Origin: Candidatus Bathyarchaeota archaeon A05DMB-2
GTDB lineage: Archaea > Thermoproteota > Bathyarchaeia > Bathyarchaeales > Bathycorpusculaceae
DNA length: 64,000 nucleotides
NCBI GenBank assembly: GCA_018475625.1
Contig: JAAKEZ010000006.1
Location: 62,001-126,000, forward strand
Direction: 5' to 3'
The translations under genes were made by a program, and so were the position numbers. Of this stretch, positions 17,456 to 25,864 are shown one piece after another. Position 1 is the stretch's first letter. Each line of letters begins with the position of its first letter. The notes under the pieces were generated by a model. The model did no database searches and had not been told where the DNA came from. It was given only the letters and a program-made list of their open reading frames with translations.

Positions 17456-18931
17456 ATAGAAGAAATAAATGAGAAAATAAGAAAGGGCGATGCCCAAGTT
17501 TTAACCGCTGAAGAAATGAAACGCCTCGTTGAAAGCAGCGGCGTCGAAGTTGCTTTCCGCGAAGTCGACGTTGTGACCACAGGAACTTTTGGAGCAATGT
17601 GTTCCTCAGGCGCCATAATAAATCTCGGGCACGCCGACCCCCCAATAAAAATAGATAAAGCATGGATTAACGATGTACCGATTTGTCATCCTGGCGCTGC
17701 CGTGGACCTGTATATTGGCGCCACTGCCATGTCGGAGCGGCAGCCTTTTGAGTACGGCGGCGGGCACGTCATCGAAGCTCTCGTCTGCGGAAAAGAAGTT
17801 GAGTTGAGAGCCACGGCTTACGGCACTGACTGTTACCCGAGGACGCAGATTAAGACCAACTTGACGAAGGATGACTTGAACCAGTTTTACCTGCTTAACT
17901 TCCGCAACTGCTATCAACGCTACAACTGCGCAGTGAACAGTCGAGACGAGACGATTTACACGTACATGGGCAAGTTGCTGCCGCGGCTGAAAAACGCCAC
18001 CTATTCCGGCGCGGGCGAGTTGAATCCGTTGATGAATGACCCTGACTACGAAACCATAGGCATCGGCACCCGAATCTTCTTAGGCGGCGCGCAAGGCTAC
18101 GTTATCGGCGAGGGAACGCAGCATGAACCTCAGAACCTTAACGGCACCATAATGGTGCGCGGAGACGCCAAGAAGATGAATCCAGAGTTTCTGCGGGGCG
18201 CAACTTTCACGCGGTACGGCACTACGCTTTACGTCGGATTGGGTATACCCATCCCCATCTTGAACGAGGGCTTAGCCAAGAAAACCGCAATACGCGACGA
18301 GGAAATCTTCACAAACGTAGTGGATTACGGAGTTCCGCGCAGAAACCGCCCGAAACTGGCGAAGGTCAGCTACAAGGAGTTGAAGTCGGGCGCCATAACT
18401 GTAGGCGACAAGCGAATCAGAGTCAGCTCACTGTCCAGCTTGAAGACCGCACGGAAAATCGCTGCGACACTGAAGGCGTGGATTGAACAGGGCGAGTTTT
18501 TCTTGACTGCGCCTGTTGAGCGTTTGCCCGTTGACACCGTGTTCAAGCCGATGCGGCAGACCGAGGAGGTGTCGTTCGTGTCTAACGTGATGCAGAAGGC
18601 AGTTACGTGCAGCGAGACGGAATCGGTGCAAGCTGTAGCGGAGCGCATCGTGACGCGGTCAGTTAACCACATCGTGATGGTCGACGACAGCGGCAAGCTT
18701 ACGGGTATAGTGACGTCGTGGGACATAACGCGTGCGTTGGCTCAGGGCAAAACCGCGCTGGCGGACATCGTCACTCGGCGCGTGATAACGGCGAAGCTTG
18801 ATGAGCCTTTGGAAACGGCGTCGAAGCGGATGGCGCAGCACAAAATCTCCGCGTTGCCAGTGATTGATAACGAGAAGAAGGTGTTGGGCATCGTCACGGC
18901 TGAAGACGTGTCCAAGCTTCTGGGAAGGTGA
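17456..18931 (+). CDS. L-aspartate semialdehyde sulfurtransferase (COG1900/DUF39) with C-terminal CBS pair
   Basis: COG1900 proteins (MA1821 type) are reported to insert sulfur into aspartate semialdehyde for homocysteine. The conserved cysteine segment is TTGTFGAMCSSGA, followed by INLGHADPPIKI; a CBS domain pair occupies about the last 120 residues (VNHIVMVDDSGKLTGIVTSW and ISALPVIDNEKKVLGIVTAE). The first canonical start is ATG 17516, but the family-like sequence RTIEEINEKIRKGDAQVLTA lies upstream in the same open frame, without ATG/GTG/TTG. I place the start at ATA 17456 with low confidence. A good TTTGGAGG (17413-17420) sits further upstream next to a run of eight A, so an indel is possible. 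Confidence 0.85.
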   Translation: MEEINEKIRKGDAQVLTAEEMKRLVESSGVEVAFREVDVVTTGTFGAMCSSGAIINLGHADPPIKIDKAWINDVPICHPGAAVDLYIGATAMSERQPFEYGGGHVIEALVCGKEVELRATAYGTDCYPRTQIKTNLTKDDLNQFYLLNFRNCYQRYNCAVNSRDETIYTYMGKLLPRLKNATYSGAGELNPLMNDPDYETIGIGTRIFLGGAQGYVIGEGTQHEPQNLNGTIMVRGDAKKMNPEFLRGATFTRYGTTLYVGLGIPIPILNEGLAKKTAIRDEEIFTNVVDYGVPRRNRPKLAKVSYKELKSGAITVGDKRIRVSSLSSLKTARKIAATLKAWIEQGEFFLTAPVERLPVDTVFKPMRQTEEVSFVSNVMQKAVTCSETESVQAVAERIVTRSVNHIVMVDDSGKLTGIVTSWDITRALAQGKTALADIVTRRVITAKLDEPLETASKRMAQHKISALPVIDNEKKVLGIVTAEDVSKLLGR

Positions 18932-18938
18932 ACGCAGA

Positions 18939-19367
18939 ATGGTGCGAATACTGCTTAGGTTCTCGGAGGACATAGTTGAGCAGCCCATAACGTCACAGAT
19001 AATCCTAGAGCTGAAGGTGCCAATCAACATCATCACGGCGCACGTGAACTCAAAAGGCGGCGAGGTTCTGGCTGAAGTGCCTGACGAATCGTTGGACAAG
19101 GTAGTTAAGGCGTTCCGCAAGCGAGGCGCCAAGGTCAGCATACCGAAACTCATCGAAGTGGACGCTGAAAAATGCGTTAGTTGCGGCGCCTGCGTCACGC
19201 TGTGCCCAGTCGAAGCCATTACGATAGATGAGGACGCGTCGGTGGTTTTCAACAAAGAAAAATGCATTGGCAGCACCTGTAGCGCCTGCGTGGATGCTTG
19301 CCCGTCGAGAGCGATAAAATCGGTGAAGCAGAACAACTCGGAACTCGTAGCCAACAACGCGCACTGA
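18939..19367 (+). CDS. NIL-domain 4Fe-4S ferredoxin of homocysteine synthesis
   Basis: A 142-residue protein with an N-terminal NIL domain (about residues 1-70; LLRFSEDIVEQPITSQIILE) and a C-terminal dicluster ferredoxin with CVSCGACVTLCP and a second CIGSTCSACVDACP cluster. It matches the MA1822-type partner of COG1900 and probably supplies electrons for sulfur insertion into aspartate semialdehyde. ATG 18939 lies 7 bases after the COG1900 stop; the longer frame opening at 18864 is inside the upstream gene. The second motif has an extra residue pair compared with a classic CxxCxxC. Confidence 0.9.
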   Translation: MVRILLRFSEDIVEQPITSQIILELKVPINIITAHVNSKGGEVLAEVPDESLDKVVKAFRKRGAKVSIPKLIEVDAEKCVSCGACVTLCPVEAITIDEDASVVFNKEKCIGSTCSACVDACPSRAIKSVKQNNSELVANNAH

Positions 19368-19381
19368 GAAGGCTTTCGGAG

Positions 19382-20089
19382 ATGAAGAACCTTTACCGCG
19401 AAGCTTTCAACCTCAAAGAGTCGCGGTGCAACGTAATCGCCGACAAGCCAGAAGGTATTGGAGCAGCCAAAGACTCAATAAAGCGACACCGGCGGCAACT
19501 TGAAGCATACATCAAAACACACCCCAAATTTTCTTACACCCTCGAACCCGTCCCAGCGCCCACCGCGCCGCTAGTAGCCAAGCTGATGGCTGAAGCCGCA
19601 GAAAAAGCAGGAGTCGGTCCGATGGCAGCTGTCGCCGGAGTGTTGGCGGATTTGGCCGTGAAAGATATGCTTCGCGTTGGTTGCGAGGTGGCGGTTGTGG
19701 AAAACGGCGGCGAAATCTCCGCGGTGGCAAACGTGCCGATTGATGTGGCGGTTGCTGCGGGAGATGAGCCCCTGTCAAAACGGTTCGGTTTCAGACTCAC
19801 GAATTTTCCCATAGGTGTTGCCACGAGTTCGGGACGGTTCAGTCACGCTTTAAGCTTCGGCGATGCAGAAGCAGCAACAGTTTTCTGCAAAAACGCAGGA
19901 TTAGCCGATGCAGCAGCAACAGCAGTGGGCAATGTGGTGAAAGGCAAGGACTGCCAAGCCGCTATTCAAGCTGGAATAAACAAAGCCCTGTCCATTCAGG
20001 GAGTCGAAGGTGTGCTCATAATCTACAAGGGCTCCGTGGGCACAGCAGGCAAAGTCCCGCAAATAATCAAAGTCGATATTTCAAAATAA
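19382..20089 (+). CDS. UPF0280/COG2122 ApbE-like protein
   Basis: A 235-residue member of UPF0280, distantly related to ApbE flavin transferases (AAVAGVLADLAVKDMLRVG, VVENGGEISA, then a GVATSSGRFSHALSFGDAEA block). In Methanosarcina a COG2122 protein has been linked to sulfide handling for cysteine and homocysteine. Here it is the third gene after COG1900 and NIL-ferredoxin, which supports a joint function. ATG 19382 (YREAF region) lies 14 bases after the previous stop; the frame opening at 19298 would overlap it by 70 bases with unrelated residues. Molecular activity is unknown. Confidence 0.85.
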   Translation: MKNLYREAFNLKESRCNVIADKPEGIGAAKDSIKRHRRQLEAYIKTHPKFSYTLEPVPAPTAPLVAKLMAEAAEKAGVGPMAAVAGVLADLAVKDMLRVGCEVAVVENGGEISAVANVPIDVAVAAGDEPLSKRFGFRLTNFPIGVATSSGRFSHALSFGDAEAATVFCKNAGLADAAATAVGNVVKGKDCQAAIQAGINKALSIQGVEGVLIIYKGSVGTAGKVPQIIKVDISK

Positions 20090-20128
20090 AAGCGCTTCCT
20101 AAATGAGCAACAGGAGGCTGAACGCGTG

Positions 20129-20710
20129 CTACCTTTTGTACCATTCGGCGAACTTGCGAAAAGCGCTTGCACGGTGTGAGAAACGATTTTTCTCTTCTAT
20201 GGTCATTTCTGCAAACACTTTAAAGCTTCCAACGGGTTGAAAGACTGGATCGAAGCCAAAACCAGAATTGCCGCTTCCCAATCTCTCCTCAAAGGCTATT
20301 TCCCCAGTCACTTCGCCCTCGAAGCACATAGGCGCCGATTGCCCATTGTAGAAGGCTATGGCTGACTGGAACGTGGCTTTTCTGTCATTCACGTTTTCCA
20401 TCAGTTTCAACAATCCCTTGTTGCCTATTGTTTTGTAAACGTAGGCGGCGTATGGTCCCGGAAATCCCTTCAGCGCGTCTATGAATAAGCCTGCATCTTC
20501 CACGATGACGGGCAGGTGGCAACGGTTGAATGTGTCTGTTACGCTTGCTGTGGCAATTTCGCTGAGGGAGTCGCTTTGTATTTCGAGGGCTTTTACCTTG
20601 ATCATGCCCACCGCGATGCCGTATGGTGAGAGTATGCTGCGGGCTTCGTTAAACTTGTGAATGTTGTGTGTGGCGAAAAAGACGACTTTGCCCTTCAATT
20701 TGAATTCCAA
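20129..20710 (-). CDS. rdgB: ITP/XTP pyrophosphatase (HAM1/RdgB family)
   Basis: House-cleaning enzyme that hydrolyses deaminated purine triphosphates to monophosphates. It has 193 residues with the N-terminal VVFFATHNIHKFNEAR motif, the acidic PVIVEDAGLFIDALKGFPGP segment, and the FGFDPVFQP loop near the C-terminus. TTG 20710 has GGAGG 9 bases upstream (on the minus strand) and starts directly after the Bud32 stop. It is the third gene of kae1-bud32-rdgB. Confidence 0.93.
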   Translation of the reverse strand: MEFKLKGKVVFFATHNIHKFNEARSILSPYGIAVGMIKVKALEIQSDSLSEIATASVTDTFNRCHLPVIVEDAGLFIDALKGFPGPYAAYVYKTIGNKGLLKLMENVNDRKATFQSAIAFYNGQSAPMCFEGEVTGEIAFEERLGSGNSGFGFDPVFQPVGSFKVFAEMTIEEKNRFSHRASAFRKFAEWYKR

Positions 20711-20711
20711 G

Positions 20712-21377
20712 CTAGGCTTCCTCCTTTCTCTCTGCCACGTAGCGACCGCGGCGTTCTATCTCCCTAATTTTGTCCAAAACCGATTTCGCGTCTTGTTCGC
20801 CGAGAACCGCCTTGTAGCCGAGCATTACGTTTTGGAAGCATTCTTCCGCGAACTCGTAATGCGTGCTCTGTAGTGCGCGTTTCATCAGGTGCAGGTCCAC
20901 TCCTCTCGCCTCAAGCTCTGTGTTTTTTTCTCCTAATCCGAAATCAACCAGAAAAACCTTGCCCTCGCTGGTCAAAATCATGTTTGAAGTGGTCAGGTCG
21001 CCGTGGATTACGTCGTGCCCGTGTAGCTTTCCGATTTGCTCGCCAATTCTGAAGCAGAGTTGTTGCCTTTCCTCCTTCGGTATATCGCCTAACAGCTGCT
21101 TGACCTGTTTGCCCTCCACGAACTCCATCGTTATCGCCGCATTCGCCATGTCCACAAGAAAAATCGTCGGTGTCGGCACCCCAGCCAGCTTCGCTTCATG
21201 CATTAACTGCGGTTCATGCGCCGTCCTGTATCTTCGAATCCGCTCATCCAACTCTGCGGGACGGTATTTTTTTGGGAACCTTACCTTGACAACGACTCTT
21301 CTGCCATACCACTCGGTGAGAAAGAGGCTCGCTTCTGCTCCTTTCTTGAGCAGTTTGCTTGACGTTATTTCAGCCAT
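20712..21377 (-). CDS. bud32: KEOPS complex kinase/ATPase Bud32
   Basis: Atypical small protein kinase of the KEOPS complex, which makes the t6A modification of tRNA with Kae1. The 221-residue protein has the short kinase core: the GAEASLFLTEWYGRRVVVK nucleotide lysine, the catalytic loop DVIHGDLTTSNMIL and the DFG segment VFLVDFGLGEKN. ATG 21377 overlaps the kae1 stop by 13 bases. In many archaea the two are fused; here they are separate genes. The C-terminus is rich in Arg/Lys, as expected. Confidence 0.94.
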   Translation of the reverse strand: MAEITSSKLLKKGAEASLFLTEWYGRRVVVKVRFPKKYRPAELDERIRRYRTAHEPQLMHEAKLAGVPTPTIFLVDMANAAITMEFVEGKQVKQLLGDIPKEERQQLCFRIGEQIGKLHGHDVIHGDLTTSNMILTSEGKVFLVDFGLGEKNTELEARGVDLHLMKRALQSTHYEFAEECFQNVMLGYKAVLGEQDAKSVLDKIREIERRGRYVAERKEEA

Positions 21378-22399
21378 GGAACATCAACCTTCTCCACGCG
21401 CCACCGCAACTTGACATAACTCTCGTCTATGGGCGTGATTACGCCGTGCGTATAAGCCAGAACTCCGGTCCAAGCTATCATGGCGCCGTTGTCAGTTGCG
21501 AACTCTCTTGGTACCACGCTGAACCGTGCATCATGCTCCTCCGCAATCACCGCCAGCATCGACTGCAACCGCTTGTTGGCTGCCACACCGCCCGTCAGCA
21601 AGACTTCTTTCTTTTCGGTGTGCGCCAGCGCTCTTTCAGTTACCTCGGTAACCATCGAAAACGCGTTCTCCTGAAGACTGTAACACAAATCCTCCAGCTT
21701 ATAGCTATCATTGCGGAGCGCGGTGGTGGCTGCCGTGAGCAAACCACTCAGGGAAAGGTCCATGCCCTTAACCAGATACGGCAGCGGAACCAGTTTTCCG
21801 CCCTTAGCCGCCAACTGCTCTAAAGCGGCGCCGAGAGGCAAGCCTTTTCTATGTTTGAGCCCTGCTTCTCGGGCGAACACGTCCAAGCAGTTGCCGAGAG
21901 CGATGTCCAAGGTTTCGCCGAAAACCCTGTACTTGCCGCAGTCGTAAGCCGTGACCATGGTGTTGCCGCCTGAAACGTAAAGCGTCACGGGGTCTTGCGC
22001 CCCTGTTGCGAGCTTCCCTATTTCGATGTGAGCTATGGAGTGGTTGACTCCGACGAGTGGAATGTTGAGATACGATGCTAATGCTCGGGCAACGGTGGCG
22101 CCTGTGCGGAGACATGGTCCCAGTCCGGGACCCTGAGAAAAAGCGATTATCGACAGGTTCCTGGGCTTGATGCCTGTTTTCTGGAACGCTTCTTCGAGGA
22201 CCTTGTCGGCTGCTTCTGCGTGGTGTCTTGCCGCTTCCCGCGGGTGAATTCCGCCTTCTTCAGGTATGTATCCGCTGGAGGCGTTAGCTAAGATTTCGCC
22301 TTTGAAGGTAGCGATTCCGACGCCGAAGTCGTCTGCCGTGGATTCCACGCCTAGACAGTACTGCTCATCTGTTGGCCTCATCTTTGCGAGTCCTTCCAT
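21365..22399 (-). CDS. kae1: tRNA N6-threonylcarbamoyladenosine transferase Kae1
   Basis: Catalytic subunit of KEOPS: transfers threonylcarbamoyl to A37 of ANN-decoding tRNAs. The protein is 344 residues with LGVESTADDFGVGI at the start, the metal-binding NHSIAHIEIG, an LYVSGGNTMV phosphate loop and GGVAANKRLQ near the C-terminus. ATG 22399 has no Shine-Dalgarno; an AT-rich TATA-like stretch about 30 bases upstream suggests a leaderless or near-leaderless mRNA. It shares a short divergent promoter region with the TFE-beta-like gene. Confidence 0.95.
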   Translation of the reverse strand: MEGLAKMRPTDEQYCLGVESTADDFGVGIATFKGEILANASSGYIPEEGGIHPREAARHHAEAADKVLEEAFQKTGIKPRNLSIIAFSQGPGLGPCLRTGATVARALASYLNIPLVGVNHSIAHIEIGKLATGAQDPVTLYVSGGNTMVTAYDCGKYRVFGETLDIALGNCLDVFAREAGLKHRKGLPLGAALEQLAAKGGKLVPLPYLVKGMDLSLSGLLTAATTALRNDSYKLEDLCYSLQENAFSMVTEVTERALAHTEKKEVLLTGGVAANKRLQSMLAVIAEEHDARFSVVPREFATDNGAMIAWTGVLAYTHGVITPIDESYVKLRWRVEKVDVPWLK

Positions 22400-22447
22400 G
22401 TTTTTAGTCGTTTTCGGGGATACATATTTTTATGTGGAGTCTGCGCA

Positions 22448-22457
22448 TATATTTAAT
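22448..22457 (+). promoter_or_regulatory. TATA box for the TFE-beta-like gene
   Basis: ATATATTTAA lies with its centre about 25 bases before ATG 22476/22482, the spacing expected from TATA box to transcription start. This suggests a leaderless transcript and supports a start at 22476 or 22482. Confidence 0.5.
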
Positions 22458-22475
22458 GTAACCGCGAACTTGATG

Positions 22476-22886
22476 ATGGTTATGCCTAAACGTAATGATT
22501 TGGAACAGAAAGCGCTCCATTTCGTGATGAACACTGGCTACAACGGCGTGTTGCAGTCAGAACTTTGGCGGGAACTGGGCGCAAGCAGCAGAGAAGGCTC
22601 AAGGATAGCCATTAAGCTTGAAGAGAAAGGATTAATTCGCCGGGAGAAAGAGCTGGAAGGCGGAAGATGGACCTACCGTCTTTTCCCCAAAAGGCTTCCC
22701 GCTTCTATAGAATCAATCGCTGATTGCCCCTGTCTCCTTTGTCAGGATAATGCGAGATGCGATCCCACGACTGCGATTTCGCCGAAGAGCTGCGCGAAAC
22801 TCACCGACTGGATCCTTTCATTGAATAATGAGGGTTCAGCCGCGTTAGGTGAACCTGATTTTGCCCAAGGCATGGATCCAAGATAG
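22476..22886 (+). CDS. TFE-beta / RPC39-like transcription factor with Fe-S motif
   Basis: About 136 residues. The N-terminal part is a winged helix (KALHFVMNTGYNGVLQSEL and SREGSRIAIKLEEKGLIRRE). The C-terminal part has four cysteines in CPCLLCQDNARC and a later ISPKSCAKLTDWI segment. This layout matches the cubane Fe-S domain of RNA polymerase III subunit RPC39 and archaeal TFE-beta, which assist promoter opening with TFE-alpha. ATG 22476 or 22482 is favoured by the TATA spacing; the frame opening upstream overlaps kae1. The 3' end overlaps rlmE by 26 bases. An ordinary Fe-S winged-helix regulator is the alternative. Confidence 0.7.
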   Translation: MVMPKRNDLEQKALHFVMNTGYNGVLQSELWRELGASSREGSRIAIKLEEKGLIRREKELEGGRWTYRLFPKRLPASIESIADCPCLLCQDNARCDPTTAISPKSCAKLTDWILSLNNEGSAALGEPDFAQGMDPR

Positions 22887-23493
22887 AAAAAGGGATTACT
22901 ACTATAAGAAAGCTAAGGCGGAGAATTACCGCTCAAGAGCGACTTATAAGCTGTCGCAAGCCGTGGCGAAGTACCATTTCATACGCCGAAACGATGTTGT
23001 GGTTGATTTAGGCGCGGCACCAGGCGGATGGATACAAGCCGCCAGAAAAATCGCTGGAAAACACGGTTTCGTCCTCGGCGTAGACCGGAAACCCATTGAA
23101 CCGTTTCCTCAAGACTACATCCGAACCATCGTCGGCGACATAGCCGAGCCTGAAACGCTGTGGCAAATTCGAAGTTTTCTGCCGAGAAAGGCAGATGTTG
23201 TGATTTCGGATGTTTCGCCGAACATTTCTGGAGTCTGGGAAGTCGATCATGCACGGCAAATCGACTTGGCGAGTCAGGCGTTAAACATCGCCCTGCACGT
23301 GTTGCGTCCGGGGGGCAACTTCTTTGTCAAGGTGTTTGAAGGCGACTTGCTTAACGACTTCATGAAAACGGTTGAGGCACACTTTGAATCTGTAAAGGTC
23401 GTAAAGCCGAAGGCTAGCCGCGCGAAGAGTAGCGAAATGTATCTTTTAGCGATGCACCTGAAACCCACTAGCCGGGTTGAAGAGCAAAACTAA
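22861..23493 (+). CDS. rlmE: rRNA 2'-O-methyltransferase RlmE/FtsJ
   Basis: SAM-dependent methyltransferase for ribose 2'-OH of 23S rRNA. It has 210 residues with the SAM loop VVDLGAAPGGWIQ, the DRKP strand end and the catalytic tetrad residues: K in YRSRATYKLSQ, D in VVISDVSPNISG, K in NFFVKVFEGD and E near SSEMYLLA. TTG 22861 starts PKAWIQDRKRDYYY, the usual beginning of the archaeal family, with AGGTG about 8 bases upstream; GTG 22849 is possible. It overlaps the end of the TFE-beta-like gene, so the two are translationally linked. Confidence 0.93.
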   Translation: MPKAWIQDRKRDYYYKKAKAENYRSRATYKLSQAVAKYHFIRRNDVVVDLGAAPGGWIQAARKIAGKHGFVLGVDRKPIEPFPQDYIRTIVGDIAEPETLWQIRSFLPRKADVVISDVSPNISGVWEVDHARQIDLASQALNIALHVLRPGGNFFVKVFEGDLLNDFMKTVEAHFESVKVVKPKASRAKSSEMYLLAMHLKPTSRVEEQN

Positions 23494-23521
23494 TCTTCAC
23501 CATACGCTATTTTAGTGACGG

Positions 23522-24223
23522 ATGAAAACCTTGAGAATAACCTCTGCGGATTCTTCAGCCGCCATACTGGATGAAAAGTTCGCGCCGCTGCGCCTTGTTG
23601 CTTCCGCGTCGGTGCTGGTTAACCCGCCGTACCGTGAGCCGCAGTCTCGTTTGGCGGAGCCGATTTTCAAGGAGATAGACGGCTCTTACGAAGTAATCGT
23701 GCGTGAGGCTGAGCTTTGCCGCGACCTGCTTGACAAGGTGAAGGCTGACGTAGTGCACTTGGACATGTCGCTGGGCGGTATTTCGCTTGAAGAGTTGTCC
23801 CCTGTGCAGCTTTCAAACACGAAAATCTCCACCCGAGCGCGGCAGCACATCCTAAAAGTGTTGCCCAAGCTGCGGAAGATTGCGGGTGAAATCAGGCGGA
23901 AACACGGGATCGAGGTTTTGGCAATCGGCAAGGAAAGCATCCCAGTAAGAGTCGCAGAGCTGACAAGCGGCGCGGAGGCTATACTTTTCGTTTGCGCTAA
24001 GGTTGTGGAAGACAATCAGCCCGTTCTTTTGGGTTTACCTTCCGAGTGCCAATACAGAATAGCAGACGGGAAGGTTTACCTGTATTCACTTATGGCGGCG
24101 GAGCATGACGTCCGCGGCTTCGCTGAGGATGTGTCTGGCGTTTTAAAAAAGGTTAATATCTTGGAAACTTTAAATCCATGTGCAAGAGGTTTTCGCGCCC
24201 TGAAAATACGTCCATTGAGTTGA
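23522..24223 (+). CDS. Conserved archaeal protein, possibly DUF4152
   Basis: A 233-residue soluble protein without signal peptide or membrane segment. The pattern VHLDMSLGGISLEELSPVQ followed by an Arg-rich RARQHILKVLPKLRKIAGEI stretch resembles archaeal DUF4152 proteins as I recall them; their function is not known. Conserved acidic residues (VNPPYREPQ, VHLDMSLGG) would fit a nuclease-like fold, which is a guess. ATG 23522 lies 28 bases after rlmE in the same direction, so it may share its transcript. Confidence 0.6.
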   Translation: MKTLRITSADSSAAILDEKFAPLRLVASASVLVNPPYREPQSRLAEPIFKEIDGSYEVIVREAELCRDLLDKVKADVVHLDMSLGGISLEELSPVQLSNTKISTRARQHILKVLPKLRKIAGEIRRKHGIEVLAIGKESIPVRVAELTSGAEAILFVCAKVVEDNQPVLLGLPSECQYRIADGKVYLYSLMAAEHDVRGFAEDVSGVLKKVNILETLNPCARGFRALKIRPLS

Positions 24224-24241
24224 GAAGAGGTTTTGTTTAGC

Positions 24242-24793
24242 ATGAGTTTAACCGCAGTGTGGAGGAACTCTTCGCCGAGACGCAAAAGAATCTACTCGGT
24301 AATCGCGGTTTTCATAGTCGCCGTTATAGTCACCTTGATAGGCGGTTTGGTGCCGGTCAGCGCGGAACAAGCACACCAAATCAACGACAGCCTTAACCAA
24401 ACCGTTACCACGGCAACCGAAAGCGGTTCGCTGACACAGTATATCTTCGGAAACAACTTTCTCATTTGTCTGTTAATGTTCGTTCCCGTCTTGGGACCAG
24501 TTTTCGGTTTGTTCGTGCTCTTCAACACAGGCACGGCAGTCAGCGCCGTCGCCGTAGCACAAGGATATCCATCAATTTTAGGATTCATAACGTTGGTCAT
24601 AACGCCAGTGTTTTGGCTGGAATTCGCCGCTTACTCAACCGCCATGGCTGCAAGCGTTTGGCTGTTCCACCGTCTTCTGCAAGGCAGAGGATTCCGTGAA
24701 CTCAGGAACACATGCATCTTCATTTCGATTTGCGCCGTGCTGCTTGCCATAGGCGCCGTGGTGGAGGCAGCTCTGATTTCAATCGTAGCATAA
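24242..24793 (+). CDS. SpoIIM-like (DUF95) integral membrane protein
   Basis: A 183-residue membrane protein. A basic N-terminus (NSSPRRKRIY) is followed by a first membrane helix (about 19-42), an outer loop of about 35 residues rich in Gln/Asn/Thr, then three hydrophobic segments ending near the C-terminus. The glycine-rich GNNFLICLLMFVPVLGPVFG and later EFAAYSTAMAAS pattern fits the SpoIIM/COG1300 family, found widely in archaea outside sporulation. Its role there is not established. ATG 24242 is 18 bases after the previous gene. Confidence 0.75.
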   Translation: MSLTAVWRNSSPRRKRIYSVIAVFIVAVIVTLIGGLVPVSAEQAHQINDSLNQTVTTATESGSLTQYIFGNNFLICLLMFVPVLGPVFGLFVLFNTGTAVSAVAVAQGYPSILGFITLVITPVFWLEFAAYSTAMAASVWLFHRLLQGRGFRELRNTCIFISICAVLLAIGAVVEAALISIVA

Positions 24794-24815
24794 AAAGGCG
24801 AAGCGGTTTCGTAGC

Positions 24816-25691
24816 TTAGTTCTTTTCCATTTTTTCGACACAACTTATCTCCAAGCTCATGTCTAAGGCTTTGGCGCTGTGTGTGAGTTCTCCTAAGCTG
24901 ATTATATCCACCTGCGTCTCCGCGTATTCTAAGAAATTTTCCTCGGTGATTTCGCCGCTTGCCTCCAGCAGGACTTTGCCAAAAAACCCTGCCTTCCGCA
25001 GCGACTCCACAGTCTCTTCGATTTGCTGCGGCGAGAAATTGTCAAGCATAATCACGTCTGCACCTGCCTTGGCGGCTTTCAGGGCGTCTGCGGCTTTGGT
25101 GACTTCCACCTCGACCTTCTTAGTGAATGAAGCGTTCTGTTTTGCGGTTTTCACGGCTGATTCGACGCTTCCAGCCACGGCGAGGTGGTTGTCCTTAATC
25201 AGCACCATGTCATCGAGATGCAGCCTGTGGGGGTCGCCGCCTCCGATGAGCACGGCTTTCTTGTCGAAATAGAGCATGCCGGGCGCGGTTTTGCGAGTCG
25301 CCGCGATTCGAGCCTTAGCCTGAGCATTTTTCAGTTTTTCGCTGAGCCTTCTGGTTGCGGTGGCGATGCCGCTCATGCGCGACAGCAGGTTTAGCAGGGT
25401 TCGCTCAGCTGAGAGGATGGTTCGGGCGTCCCCGAAAATCTTCATTATGACTTGTCCTTTCTTGACTTCCTTTCCGTCTGCTACTTCTGCTTTAACGCTT
25501 AAGCCTAAGGTCTCCGCGAGAATCGTGGTCTCTTCGATGCCCGCCGCGATGCCAGTATCTTTGGCGAGGACTTCAGCCTCAACCGTCAAGTCCGCGGGAA
25601 CAAGCACCGCCGTGGTTACGTCGCCTTGTCCTATGTCTTCGGCGAGCAGTCGGGTTAGTTTTTCTTCCAGACCCCTGCGTGGGATGAACAT
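24816..25691 (-). CDS. nadC: Nicotinate-nucleotide pyrophosphorylase (quinolinate phosphoribosyltransferase)
   Basis: Converts quinolinate and PRPP to nicotinate mononucleotide in NAD synthesis. The 291-residue protein has the expected LAEDIGQGDVTTAVLVP start, NLLSRMSGIATATR, the substrate-binding RIAATRKTAPGMLYFDKKAV and the HRLHLDDMVLIKDNH block. ATG 25691 gives the normal length; the open frame extends upstream for 50 residues that look like non-coding AT-rich sequence. No nadA or nadB is nearby. Confidence 0.94.
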   Translation of the reverse strand: MFIPRRGLEEKLTRLLAEDIGQGDVTTAVLVPADLTVEAEVLAKDTGIAAGIEETTILAETLGLSVKAEVADGKEVKKGQVIMKIFGDARTILSAERTLLNLLSRMSGIATATRRLSEKLKNAQAKARIAATRKTAPGMLYFDKKAVLIGGGDPHRLHLDDMVLIKDNHLAVAGSVESAVKTAKQNASFTKKVEVEVTKAADALKAAKAGADVIMLDNFSPQQIEETVESLRKAGFFGKVLLEASGEITEENFLEYAETQVDIISLGELTHSAKALDMSLEISCVEKMEKN

Positions 25692-25864
25692 GACTTGTAT
25701 TCTTCTCGTTCTGGGCTTAAAACACTTGCTTTTGTTGACCCTGTTTACTTTTCCCAAGCTTTTCCTTCGATTAAAATGTAACTTCTCTACTTTATCAACA
25801 TATAACCAAAAGCGAAAAACCCTAAAATAAAACTCACACACTTCAGTCCAAATTGACGTTTAGC

